DNA of 13,244 nucleotides. It comes from M3007 sp038246345. Lineage in GTDB: Bacteria > Bacteroidota > Bacteroidia > Chitinophagales > Saprospiraceae. A program made the position numbers and the translations under genes. The number at the start of each line of letters is the position of its first letter. Positions within the stretch are counted from its first letter, which is position 1. The stretch is from NCBI GenBank assembly GCA_038246345.1, contig JBBRWA010000168.1, positions 1 to 13,244 on the forward strand. The letters run 5' to 3'. A model generated the notes under the pieces. It was not told where the DNA came from. It made no database searches and saw only the letters and a program-made list of their open reading frames with translations. Below are positions 1-6,031 of this stretch, one piece after another.

Positions 1-44
1 AACCTGAAACCTTGACAACCTGAAACCTTGACAGCCTGAAACCC
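1..44. repeat. Tandem 16-bp repeat downstream of the oxidoreductase gene
   Basis: Two identical copies of AACCTGAAACCTTGAC at 1-16 and 17-32 are followed by a partial third copy at 33-44. The unit is itself two near-copies of AACCTGA. It lies just past the stop codon of the minus-strand oxidoreductase and is cut by the window edge, so the array may be longer. I see no hairpin or T-run that would make it a terminator. Confidence 0.8.
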
Positions 45-50
45 CTCTCT

Positions 51-1037
51 TCAATATTCAAGTCCAACTTTAGCGCGTATAGTATCCAAAGTCTCCACCA
101 AATCCAGCGTCAGCTCATGCGGCGCGACGGGGCTTTCCAGCAGTTGATTTTCAAGGCATTGCATCACGTGGGCAGCTTCGAAGTGGTAGCCCCAGCCTTC
201 GTAGGGCATGTCCACTTCCCGTTTGATTTCTTCCTTGTCTTCGTATTTGGACACCGTCAGTTTTGTAGCGTGGTGCCAGCGGCGGTGCAGGTGGATGGTG
301 CCTTTTGTCCCGTACAGCATGGCTTCTATGGGCGTATTGGCTGCCACAGTGGAATGGCTGAGCGCGAGGCGTTTGCCGGGGTATTGGAAAGTAAAAACGC
401 AGCTTTCATCCACGTCTGAAGGGCCGAAAGTGGCGTTGGCGGAAATATGCTCGTCGGCGGGTTTTCCAAAAAGTGCCAGGGCAAGTAAGGCTGGGTAAAT
501 ACCGATATCGAGCAAGGAACCGCCGCCCAGGGCTTTGTTGAAAAGCCGGGAGTTTGGGTCGAACGTGGTATGGAACCCGAAATCGGATTTTATGGTGTGC
601 AGGTCGCCGATTTCGCCTTGGTCCACCAAATCGAAGGCATGCCGGACACCGGGAATAAAGAGGGTCCACAATGCTTCCATGAGAAACACGCGGTTTTTGT
701 GGGCTGCGGATACCATGCGGCGGGCCTGTTCGGTATTCATCGCGAAGGGTTTTTCGCAGAGCACCGGAATGCCGTTTTCAAGGCACAGCAGGGTATTTTC
801 GCAATGAAGAATATGGGGCGTTGCAACGTACACAACATCGAGGTCGGGGCAGTTGCCAATGTCTTGGTAGCGGCTGTAGGCGTGGGTGGCACCAAACTCG
901 GCGGCGAACTCGGCGGCGCGCTCGGCGGAGTTGGAGGCTACGGCATGAAGCCGGGCATTGGGCAGCAGCTTCAGGTCTTGGGCGAATTTGCGGGCGATGC
1001 GGCCTGGGCCGATGATGCCCCAATTGTATGTCTTCAT
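51..1037 (-). CDS. Gfo/Idh/MocA family NAD(P)-dependent oxidoreductase
   Basis: This is a 328-residue cytoplasmic oxidoreductase of the glucose-fructose oxidoreductase/inositol dehydrogenase family, a normal length for that family. An N-terminal Rossmann fold shows the dinucleotide loop GIIGPGRIA (residues 7-15) after a short basic start. The conserved EKP signature is at residues 95-97, where Lys is the usual catalytic residue. The C-terminal substrate domain has GGGSLLDIGIYP (171-182), carrying the DxGxY/H catalytic motif. The GGGSLLDIGIYP context resembles the dihydrodiol dehydrogenase/xylose dehydrogenase branch, so a sugar or cyclic polyol is the likely substrate, but the exact one cannot be read. 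There is no signal peptide. It lies 97 bases downstream of the FGE-like gene on the same strand and could be co-transcribed with it. No TAnnTTTG box is visible directly upstream. The family call is firm; the substrate is unknown. Confidence 0.93.
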   Translation of the reverse strand: MKTYNWGIIGPGRIARKFAQDLKLLPNARLHAVASNSAERAAEFAAEFGATHAYSRYQDIGNCPDLDVVYVATPHILHCENTLLCLENGIPVLCEKPFAMNTEQARRMVSAAHKNRVFLMEALWTLFIPGVRHAFDLVDQGEIGDLHTIKSDFGFHTTFDPNSRLFNKALGGGSLLDIGIYPALLALALFGKPADEHISANATFGPSDVDESCVFTFQYPGKRLALSHSTVAANTPIEAMLYGTKGTIHLHRRWHHATKLTVSKYEDKEEIKREVDMPYEGWGYHFEAAHVMQCLENQLLESPVAPHELTLDLVETLDTIRAKVGLEY

Positions 1038-1092
1038 GCGTAATTTTATTTGATAATTGGGTAATGTGACTTGGCGCTCGGCGCCTTTTAAG

Positions 1093-1125
1093 CTATGTTT
1101 TCTATGTCTCTATGTGCCTATGTGC
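1093..1125. repeat. Imperfect 8-bp tandem repeat (CTATGTGC type) in intergenic spacer
   Basis: Four successive copies can be read as CTATGTTTT, CTATGTCT, CTATGTGC and CTATGTGC in the 97-base spacer between the two minus-strand genes. Just beside it, 1073-1085 forms a small GC-rich hairpin (GGCGC, loop TCG, GCGCC) followed by TTTT on the plus strand. That orientation does not suit termination of the minus-strand gene, so I do not call it a terminator. Confidence 0.6.
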
Positions 1126-1134
1126 TTGAAAACT

Positions 1135-2010
1135 CTAAATACGTTTAAGCACCCGAAAACCAATACTCCCATCCCGAAAATCAGGAAACCGGCTGCTGCG
1201 ATTAGCTACGCGGCAGTGCCGGGCATTGTTGTTCCAGGAGCCGCCCCGAATGCTTCTTTCTTTGCCCGTGCTTGAGCCAAAAGTATTGGAATTGGGGTGC
1301 TGTTTATATGAATCCTTGTCGTACCAATCGTGGCACCATTCCCAAACATTGCCGCTAAGGTCGGAAATACCCAGTGCGTTGGGGCTTTTTTGGGCAGCTT
1401 TCTGTAGGCCGTGGTTGGTGTTTGCTGCATACCAAGCCAGGGAGCCCAAAGCACCTTTGCCAGAAAAATGGCCTTTTTTTTTGGTCGCTCCGCCTGCTGC
1501 TGCGTATTCCCATTCCGCTTCTGTGGGCAAGCGATAGCCGTTTGCTTGTAAATTGATGACTAAGCTGTCAAATTGAAAATCATACACTTTTATCAATCCC
1601 TGCTTTTCACTCAACCAATTGCAATACTGGGTCGCATCGTTCCAACTGACGTGGATCACGGGATATTCATTGCTGCTCTGTATTGTCCTTCCCAGCGCGT
1701 CGTGCCGCCAATGCACACCCAACCGAATATGCCACCCCAGGCTGTCCCAGATATAACTCCCTTCGCCGCGTTCGGCATCGGTTACATAGCCTGTAGCGCG
1801 GACAAATGCTTCAAATTCCTGGTAGGTGGTTTCCGTTGCCGCTAGCATAAAATCCGTGATAAGTACTTGATGCAAGGGTTTTTCATCGGCATCTCCCGCG
1901 GTATCACCCATTTCAAAGGTGCCGCCTTTTACCCGAATCATGTTGGGCTGAGCGCTCGAAATACTGGTTAGGCAAATTGCCGCAAAAAAAAGCGAGATAG
2001 TTTTTTTCAT
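1135..2010 (-). CDS. Exported SUMF1/FGE-sulfatase-domain protein, probably not a true formylglycine generator
   Basis: The protein has 291 residues from the ATG at 2010. An in-frame ATG at 2037 would add nine polar residues ahead of a good signal peptide (MKKTISLFFAAICLTSISSA), so I chose 2010. The mature part shows the C-type-lectin-like FGE fold: an opening MIRVKGGTFEMGD, then RLPTEAEWEYAA, then GNVWEWCHDWY, and a final RGGSWNNNARHCRVANR. In catalytic FGE the end motif has two cysteines spaced CxxxxC. Here the first is Asn and only the second remains, so copper-dependent oxidation of sulfatases is unlikely. This matches the many bacterial SUMF1-like paralogues with binding or structural roles. 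No sulfatase gene is nearby. A run of nine T (1474-1482 on the plus strand) encodes a Lys triplet. The fold is certain; the role is not known. Confidence 0.88.
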   Translation of the reverse strand: MKKTISLFFAAICLTSISSAQPNMIRVKGGTFEMGDTAGDADEKPLHQVLITDFMLAATETTYQEFEAFVRATGYVTDAERGEGSYIWDSLGWHIRLGVHWRHDALGRTIQSSNEYPVIHVSWNDATQYCNWLSEKQGLIKVYDFQFDSLVINLQANGYRLPTEAEWEYAAAGGATKKKGHFSGKGALGSLAWYAANTNHGLQKAAQKSPNALGISDLSGNVWEWCHDWYDKDSYKQHPNSNTFGSSTGKERSIRGGSWNNNARHCRVANRSSRFPDFRDGSIGFRVLKRI

Positions 2011-2019
2011 GTCTGTCAA

Positions 2020-2027
2020 CAAAGATA
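2020..2027 (-). promoter_or_regulatory. Candidate Bacteroidota -7 box of the FGE-like gene
   Basis: The minus strand reads TATCTTTG, an exact match to the TAnnTTTG consensus, ending nine bases before the ATG at 2010. No clear -33 TTG is seen at the usual distance. The implied 5' leader would be only a few bases. It does favour the start at 2010 over 2037, because the upstream ATG would lie ahead of the promoter box. Confidence 0.3.
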
Positions 2028-2093
2028 GGCAAGGCATTTTTTTATACTTATTGGACTGGCGTAGCGAACAAAATTTAATTCTATTCGAGCGTT

Positions 2094-2126
2094 AGACCTT
2101 CCAGGTTTTAAAAACATGGAAGGTCT
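2094..2126. repeat. 33-base near-perfect palindrome (REP-like)
   Basis: The arms AGACCTTCCA (2094-2103) and TGGAAGGTCT (2117-2126) are perfect reverse complements. The inner bases continue the symmetry (GTTTT, A, AAAAC) with one G/A mismatch pair. It lies between the 5' ends of divergent genes, so a terminator role for them is unlikely. The form is that of the interspersed palindromic repeats common in Bacteroidota intergenic regions; that comparison is from memory and unchecked. Confidence 0.75.
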
Positions 2127-2346
2127 TCACCAAGAAAATCGAAATGAAATTTGGCGACATTTTCAATACAGCCCTTTTTGACACAAGCCTGAATAAGTAA
2201 TGACCAATTCAGCCTTTACTGATCCTTCTTACTAAAAACATGGGCAAATCCTGAAAGTTTGGAAACCCCCACTATGTGCAAAAAATGGTCTATGCCACAA
2301 TTTTCATTTCTTGCCCTACATTAGCAAATATTTCACAACACCCACC

Positions 2347-5300
2347 ATGCGCCAATTCTCAGCTCCGTGCCCTTTGCCTTTTGCCATTTGCAAACTTGCC
2401 ATTTGCCTTTTTGCCATTTGCCTCTTCCATGCTTGCAGCCCCCCTAACCCCCCGCGCGTCCTCATTTTCTCCAAAACAAATGGCTACCGACACGAAAGCA
2501 TCGAAGCGGGAAAAGATGCTCTGGTAAAAATATGCGCCGAAAACGGCATGCTGGCCGATACCACCGAAGACGCCATTTATTTCAACGAAAGGAACTTGAA
2601 ACGATACGCTGCTGTGGTGTTTTTGAATACCAACGGCGAAGTGCTGGATGCCAAACAAGAAGCTGATTTTGAACGCTATATACAAGCTGGCGGCGGCTTT
2701 ATGGGCGTGCACTCGGCTTCAGCAACGGAATATACCTGGCACTGGTACGGCGGATTGGTTGGCGCTTATTTCAAAGATCACCCGGCTATTCAAACGGTAG
2801 ATTTGACTCCGGAAAACTGCCCGCATCCGGCGGTGAAAGCACTCGCTTGTCAGGCCTGGAATTGGAAGGAAGAGCTGTACAATTTTAGGAATTATGAACC
2901 TGATTTGCAGGTATTGCTCACCGTAAAAGACAGCAGTTATACCGGAGGAACGGTGCCGGAAGGCCAATCGACACATCCCCTCGCCTGGCACCATGAATAC
3001 GACGGGGGCAGGGCATTTTACACAGCACTGGGTCATATCCCGGACGCGTACATCGATCCCGTTTTTCAACAACACTTGTTGGGTGGACTTCGCTATGCCA
3101 TCGGAAAAAACAGTCCCTTGCACTATGAGCGCTGCCGAACGCCGCGCCTGCCCGATCAAACGCGCTTTGTAAAAACCGTGATTTCCAGCGACCTGGACGA
3201 ACCCATGGAAATCGCGCTGTTGCCCGATGATAAAATTCTCATGATCGAACGACATGGGCAAATCAAATTGTACAACCCGGCAACGGGGCTGTTGAATACG
3301 GTGGCCAAGCTGCCCGTGTACTCCGAAATGGGCGATGGCATTATCGGCCTCTGCATAGACCCCAACTGGTCGGAAAACCATTGGATTTACCTGTATTATT
3401 CGTCGCTGCGCGATTCCATGAACCAGCTTTCCCGCTTCGTTTTTCAAGGCGACTCGCTCGACCGCGCTTCGGAAAAAGTGCTGCTCACCATCCCGGTAGG
3501 CCACAAAGATTGTTTCCACGCAGCAGGTAGTATGGCTTTCGATGCCCAGGGAAACCTGTTTCTGGCCACGGGCGACAATTCCAGCCCATTCGCTTCCGAT
3601 GGCTTTAACCCAACAGACGAAAGACCCGGCAAAAAAGCATTTGATGCGCAACGCAGCGCTGGCAACACCGCCGATTTAAGGGGTAAAATTCTGCGAATAA
3701 AGCCCCTGCCGGACGGCAATTACATCTGTCCTGCTGGCAACTTGTTTACCCAAAAAGACACCCTAATAACCACCCAAGCCAAGCCAAAAAATACGAATAA
3801 CGATCAACCAACAACCACAAGACGACCAAACGCTCCGAAACCAACAACGAACAACGAACAACCAACAACGAACAACTATCAACCAACAACGAACAACCAA
3901 CAACGAACAACCAACAACGAAATATACGTGATGGGCTGCCGAAACCCCTTCCGCATCAGCTACGACAAGCGGCGGGAGTTTCTGTTCTGGGGCGACATCG
4001 GTCCCGATGCTGGCAAGTCAGATTCGGCCCGTGGGCCCATGGGGCATGACGAAATCAACCGCGCTAGATCGGCAGGCAATTATGGCTGGCCTTACTTTAT
4101 CGGCGACAACCAGGCTTACCGCGACTATGATTTTGCCAACAAAAAATCAGGTCCGTACTTCGATCCGAATCATCCGGTAAATGACTCGCCAAACAATACT
4201 GGTGTGCGGGATTTGCCGCCAGCCCAACCAGCATTTATCTGGTATCCTTATGGCAAAAACCGGGATTTTCCCATCCTCGGTTCTGGCGGCCGCAATGCCA
4301 TGGCGGGGCCAGTATTTTACGCGGATGAATTCCCTGCCGCGAGCCGTTTCCCCGATTATTACAATGGGAAATTGATCATCTACGATTGGATGCGCAACTG
4401 GCTTATGGCGGTGACCATGGACAGTCTGGGCAATGTCAATCACCTGGAGCCATTCGCGGATTCCGTGAAGTTGTCGCGGCCCATGGATATGTTTTTCGAC
4501 CGAAAAGGCAGCCTTTGGCTCCTAGAATACGGTACCCGATGGTATAGCTCCAACGAAGATGCCCGACTTTCCCGCATTGATTTTGTGCCCGGCAACCGTG
4601 CGCCGATTGCCCTGTTGGAAACGGATAAAAAAGCGGCAGCAGCGGGTACAGCCATCACATTTGACTGGTCAAAATCGACAGACTACGATGGCGGAGACTT
4701 AACCTATGAATTGAATTTTGGTGATGGCGAAGTCAAAACATTTACCCAAAAAGAAAATCCCTACAACTCCGAACCAATTCTCAAGAACAACGCGCAACGA
4801 ACAACAAACAACGAACAACGAACAACGAAACACTACCGCTCCGGCACCTACGAAGCCACCCTGAAAGTGACCGATGAAACCGGTGCCTTTTCCAGCCAAA
4901 AAATAACCTTGGCGATTGGAAATGAGCCCCCTTCCATTCGCTGGGATTTGGCGGGGCGCAACCAAAGCTTTTACAAACCAGGCGACACGCTGCGATACCG
5001 TTTGGCGGTGGAAGACATCGAAGACGGCAGTCTGGCTGACGGTCGTATCGCAGCCGAGGCCGTCAGCAGCTCCATTGATTTTTTTGATAAAGGCATAAAT
5101 CCGGTGGTGCTTCAAGACAAAACGGAGCAAAACACCGCCCCGGAAAAGTTTACGGAAGGCAAGCGCCTTGTTGATGCTTCCGATTGCAAAAGTTGCCATG
5201 CATTGGACAAGCAGGTGAATGGACCAGCTTTTATGGCCGTGGCTGAGCGTTACCGCGACAACAAAGTCTTTGCTGTACCTGCCATTTACCGAAAAATTAT

Positions 5301-5994
5301 CTACGGCGGTGTTGGCAATTGGGGACAATCCGCCATGATCCCGCATCCACAAATCCGGGAAGAAGAAGCCATACAGATGGCGCTGTGGATATTGGCGCTG
5401 GGTGACCCGCCAAAGGCGCTGCAATCGCTGCCGCTGCAAGGCCATTATATTTTAAAGCCCGAAAAAGATGGGAAGCCTGCCCCTTTGGGTGCTTTTGTGC
5501 TGCGCGGCGGCTACCGCGATAAGGGCAGTTCGGGACAGCCCAGTCTGGAAAACGGTGCTACCCTGGTATTGCGCCCAGCCACCTTGCAAGCCGAAAAATG
5601 CGACAAACGCCGCGATGGCGTGGGCAATTACAAGCCCGCCAACAACGACAGCGAGGTGCTGAGCGAATTGAAGCACAATGCTTGGTTTGCATTTCAAGCG
5701 GTGGATCTGACGGGACTGAAAAGCTTGAAGTTGCGCATTGGATATGGAGACAAAGCGCATCCCTACGCAGGCGGAAACCTGGATATACGCCTCGGCTCGC
5801 CACATGGGGCTTTGCTTGGAACGATGCAGTTTGAATCAAAAAATGCGGAGAAGATGGTGTTTGAGGAACGCAGCATTGACTTGAAAATTCCAGCGCAAAA
5901 AAGCGATTTGGAAGACCTATATTTTGTTTTTAGGAATTTACAGAATCAGGGGCAGGGGGTGATTGGGGTGGATTGGGTGCGCTTTGAATTCTAA
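2347..5994 (+). CDS. Lipoprotein with ThuA, PQQ-dependent sugar dehydrogenase, PKD and cytochrome c domains (paralogue A)
   Basis: The protein has 1215 residues from ATG 2347. That start aligns with the start of the downstream paralogue and shares its ACC-ATG context; ATG 2311 would only add an unrelated polar stretch. Order: lipoprotein signal (1-30, C30 after LFHA); ThuA (about 36-262); six-bladed PQQ glucose/sorbosone-dehydrogenase propeller (about 270-745); PKD (about 751-858); class I cytochrome c with CKSCH (947-951) and likely axial Met997; and a beta-rich C-terminal module of about 180 residues ending DWVRFEF, CBM6-like in appearance. H391 matches the catalytic His of soluble glucose dehydrogenase, though the usual HxGG is HAAG here. 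R532/N533 in GCRNPFR match the other conserved active-site pair. Likely role: sugar oxidation outside the inner membrane with electron transfer to its own haem. Heptamer repeats are inserted at 3793-3921 and 4795-4829. The substrate is unknown. Confidence 0.92.
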   Translation: MRQFSAPCPLPFAICKLAICLFAICLFHACSPPNPPRVLIFSKTNGYRHESIEAGKDALVKICAENGMLADTTEDAIYFNERNLKRYAAVVFLNTNGEVLDAKQEADFERYIQAGGGFMGVHSASATEYTWHWYGGLVGAYFKDHPAIQTVDLTPENCPHPAVKALACQAWNWKEELYNFRNYEPDLQVLLTVKDSSYTGGTVPEGQSTHPLAWHHEYDGGRAFYTALGHIPDAYIDPVFQQHLLGGLRYAIGKNSPLHYERCRTPRLPDQTRFVKTVISSDLDEPMEIALLPDDKILMIERHGQIKLYNPATGLLNTVAKLPVYSEMGDGIIGLCIDPNWSENHWIYLYYSSLRDSMNQLSRFVFQGDSLDRASEKVLLTIPVGHKDCFHAAGSMAFDAQGNLFLATGDNSSPFASDGFNPTDERPGKKAFDAQRSAGNTADLRGKILRIKPLPDGNYICPAGNLFTQKDTLITTQAKPKNTNNDQPTTTRRPNAPKPTTNNEQPTTNNYQPTTNNQQRTTNNEIYVMGCRNPFRISYDKRREFLFWGDIGPDAGKSDSARGPMGHDEINRARSAGNYGWPYFIGDNQAYRDYDFANKKSGPYFDPNHPVNDSPNNTGVRDLPPAQPAFIWYPYGKNRDFPILGSGGRNAMAGPVFYADEFPAASRFPDYYNGKLIIYDWMRNWLMAVTMDSLGNVNHLEPFADSVKLSRPMDMFFDRKGSLWLLEYGTRWYSSNEDARLSRIDFVPGNRAPIALLETDKKAAAAGTAITFDWSKSTDYDGGDLTYELNFGDGEVKTFTQKENPYNSEPILKNNAQRTTNNEQRTTKHYRSGTYEATLKVTDETGAFSSQKITLAIGNEPPSIRWDLAGRNQSFYKPGDTLRYRLAVEDIEDGSLADGRIAAEAVSSSIDFFDKGINPVVLQDKTEQNTAPEKFTEGKRLVDASDCKSCHALDKQVNGPAFMAVAERYRDNKVFAVPAIYRKIIYGGVGNWGQSAMIPHPQIREEEAIQMALWILALGDPPKALQSLPLQGHYILKPEKDGKPAPLGAFVLRGGYRDKGSSGQPSLENGATLVLRPATLQAEKCDKRRDGVGNYKPANNDSEVLSELKHNAWFAFQAVDLTGLKSLKLRIGYGDKAHPYAGGNLDIRLGSPHGALLGTMQFESKNAEKMVFEERSIDLKIPAQKSDLEDLYFVFRNLQNQGQGVIGVDWVRFEF
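2371..2421 (+). repeat. 7-bp repeat tract (CATTTGC type) forming the signal peptide of paralogue A
   Basis: The tract reads CCTTTGC, CTTTTGC, CATTTGC, AAACTTGC, CATTTGC, CTTTTTGC, CATTTGC, i.e. five 7-mers and two 8-mers. It encodes the hydrophobic core LPFAICKLAICLFAIC of the lipoprotein signal. Because 7 is coprime to 3, a perfect array encodes the same hydrophobic heptapeptide cycle (HLPFAIC) in all three forward frames. The paralogue downstream has an ordinary signal peptide with no repeat. Confidence 0.8.
3793..3921 (+). repeat. In-frame heptamer repeat insert (CAACGAA/CAACCAA) in the propeller of paralogue A
   Basis: Clean alternating heptamers run through 3841-3921, with a more degenerate start from about 3793. 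They encode a Thr/Asn/Gln-rich stretch (TTNNEQPTTNN type) between the conserved NLFTQKDTLITTQA and EIYVMGCRNPFR segments. The insert is about 46 residues long and sits in a surface loop just ahead of the active-site GCRNP strand. The downstream paralogue has a different, 26-residue insert at the same point. Confidence 0.85.
4795..4829 (+). repeat. Second heptamer repeat insert in the PKD domain of paralogue A
   Basis: Five perfectly phased heptamers (CAACGAA, CAACAAA, then CAACGAA three times) encode QRTTNNEQRTT in a loop of the PKD domain, between the NFGDG motif and the SGTYEATLKVTD strand. The paralogue has unrelated sequence of similar length here, so the array looks like a private insertion in A. 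Confidence 0.85.
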
Positions 5995-6010
5995 ATATTT
6001 TTCTACTTTG
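5983..6010 (+). promoter_or_regulatory. Possible internal promoter for paralogue B
   Basis: TTTG at 5983-5986 is followed after 17 bases by TACTTTG at 6004-6010, one base short of the TAnnTTTG consensus, leaving a leader of about 20 bases before ATG 6032. It overlaps the end of paralogue A. With a 37-base gap the two genes could equally be one transcript, so this may be an extra promoter or chance. Confidence 0.3.
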
Positions 6011-6031
6011 CGCCATAAATTCAACCACACC

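Larger units (their letters stand above)
2011..2346. other. Divergent intergenic region between the FGE-like and first ThuA-PQQ genes
   Basis: This 336-base stretch separates two divergent genes. It contains the TATCTTTG box of the minus-strand gene and the 33-base palindrome at 2094-2126. I could find no convincing TAnnTTTG box for the plus-strand gene. Short open frames here (for example from 2276) run into the large gene out of frame and have no coding support. No RNA gene or riboswitch was recognised. Confidence 0.6.

Noticed and set aside
570..1043. 157-codon plus-strand open frame opposite the oxidoreductase
   Set aside because: The minus-strand frame has full Gfo/Idh/MocA motifs; the plus frame is a Gly/Val-rich mirror of it.
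1073..1089. GGCGC-TCG-GCGCC hairpin followed by TTTT as a terminator
   Set aside because: The T-run is on the plus strand, where no gene ends; for the minus-strand genes it is in the wrong orientation and has only a 5-bp stem.
2013..2020. CTGTCAAC just upstream of the FGE-like gene, matching a half-site of the palindrome at 10918-10936
   Set aside because: A single 8-base match on either strand of 13 kb is expected by chance at a rate near one in two or three, and no second half-site is present.
2276..2527. 83-codon plus-strand open frame overlapping the start of paralogue A
   Set aside because: It is out of frame with the ThuA domain and stays open mainly because the CATTTGC repeat has no stops in any frame.
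2719..3651. 310-codon minus-strand open frame inside paralogue A
   Set aside because: It is antisense to the ThuA and propeller domains, with no recognisable motif and no start signal.
3841..3921. Heptamer array as a possible CRISPR or origin iteron array
   Set aside because: There are no unique spacers of constant length, the unit is only 7 bases, and it is translated in frame within a conserved enzyme.
4699..5445. 248-codon minus-strand open frame inside paralogue A
   Set aside because: It is antisense to the PKD and cytochrome c domains. Its CSLFVVCCSL stretch is just the reverse reading of the heptamer repeat, which has no stops in any frame.
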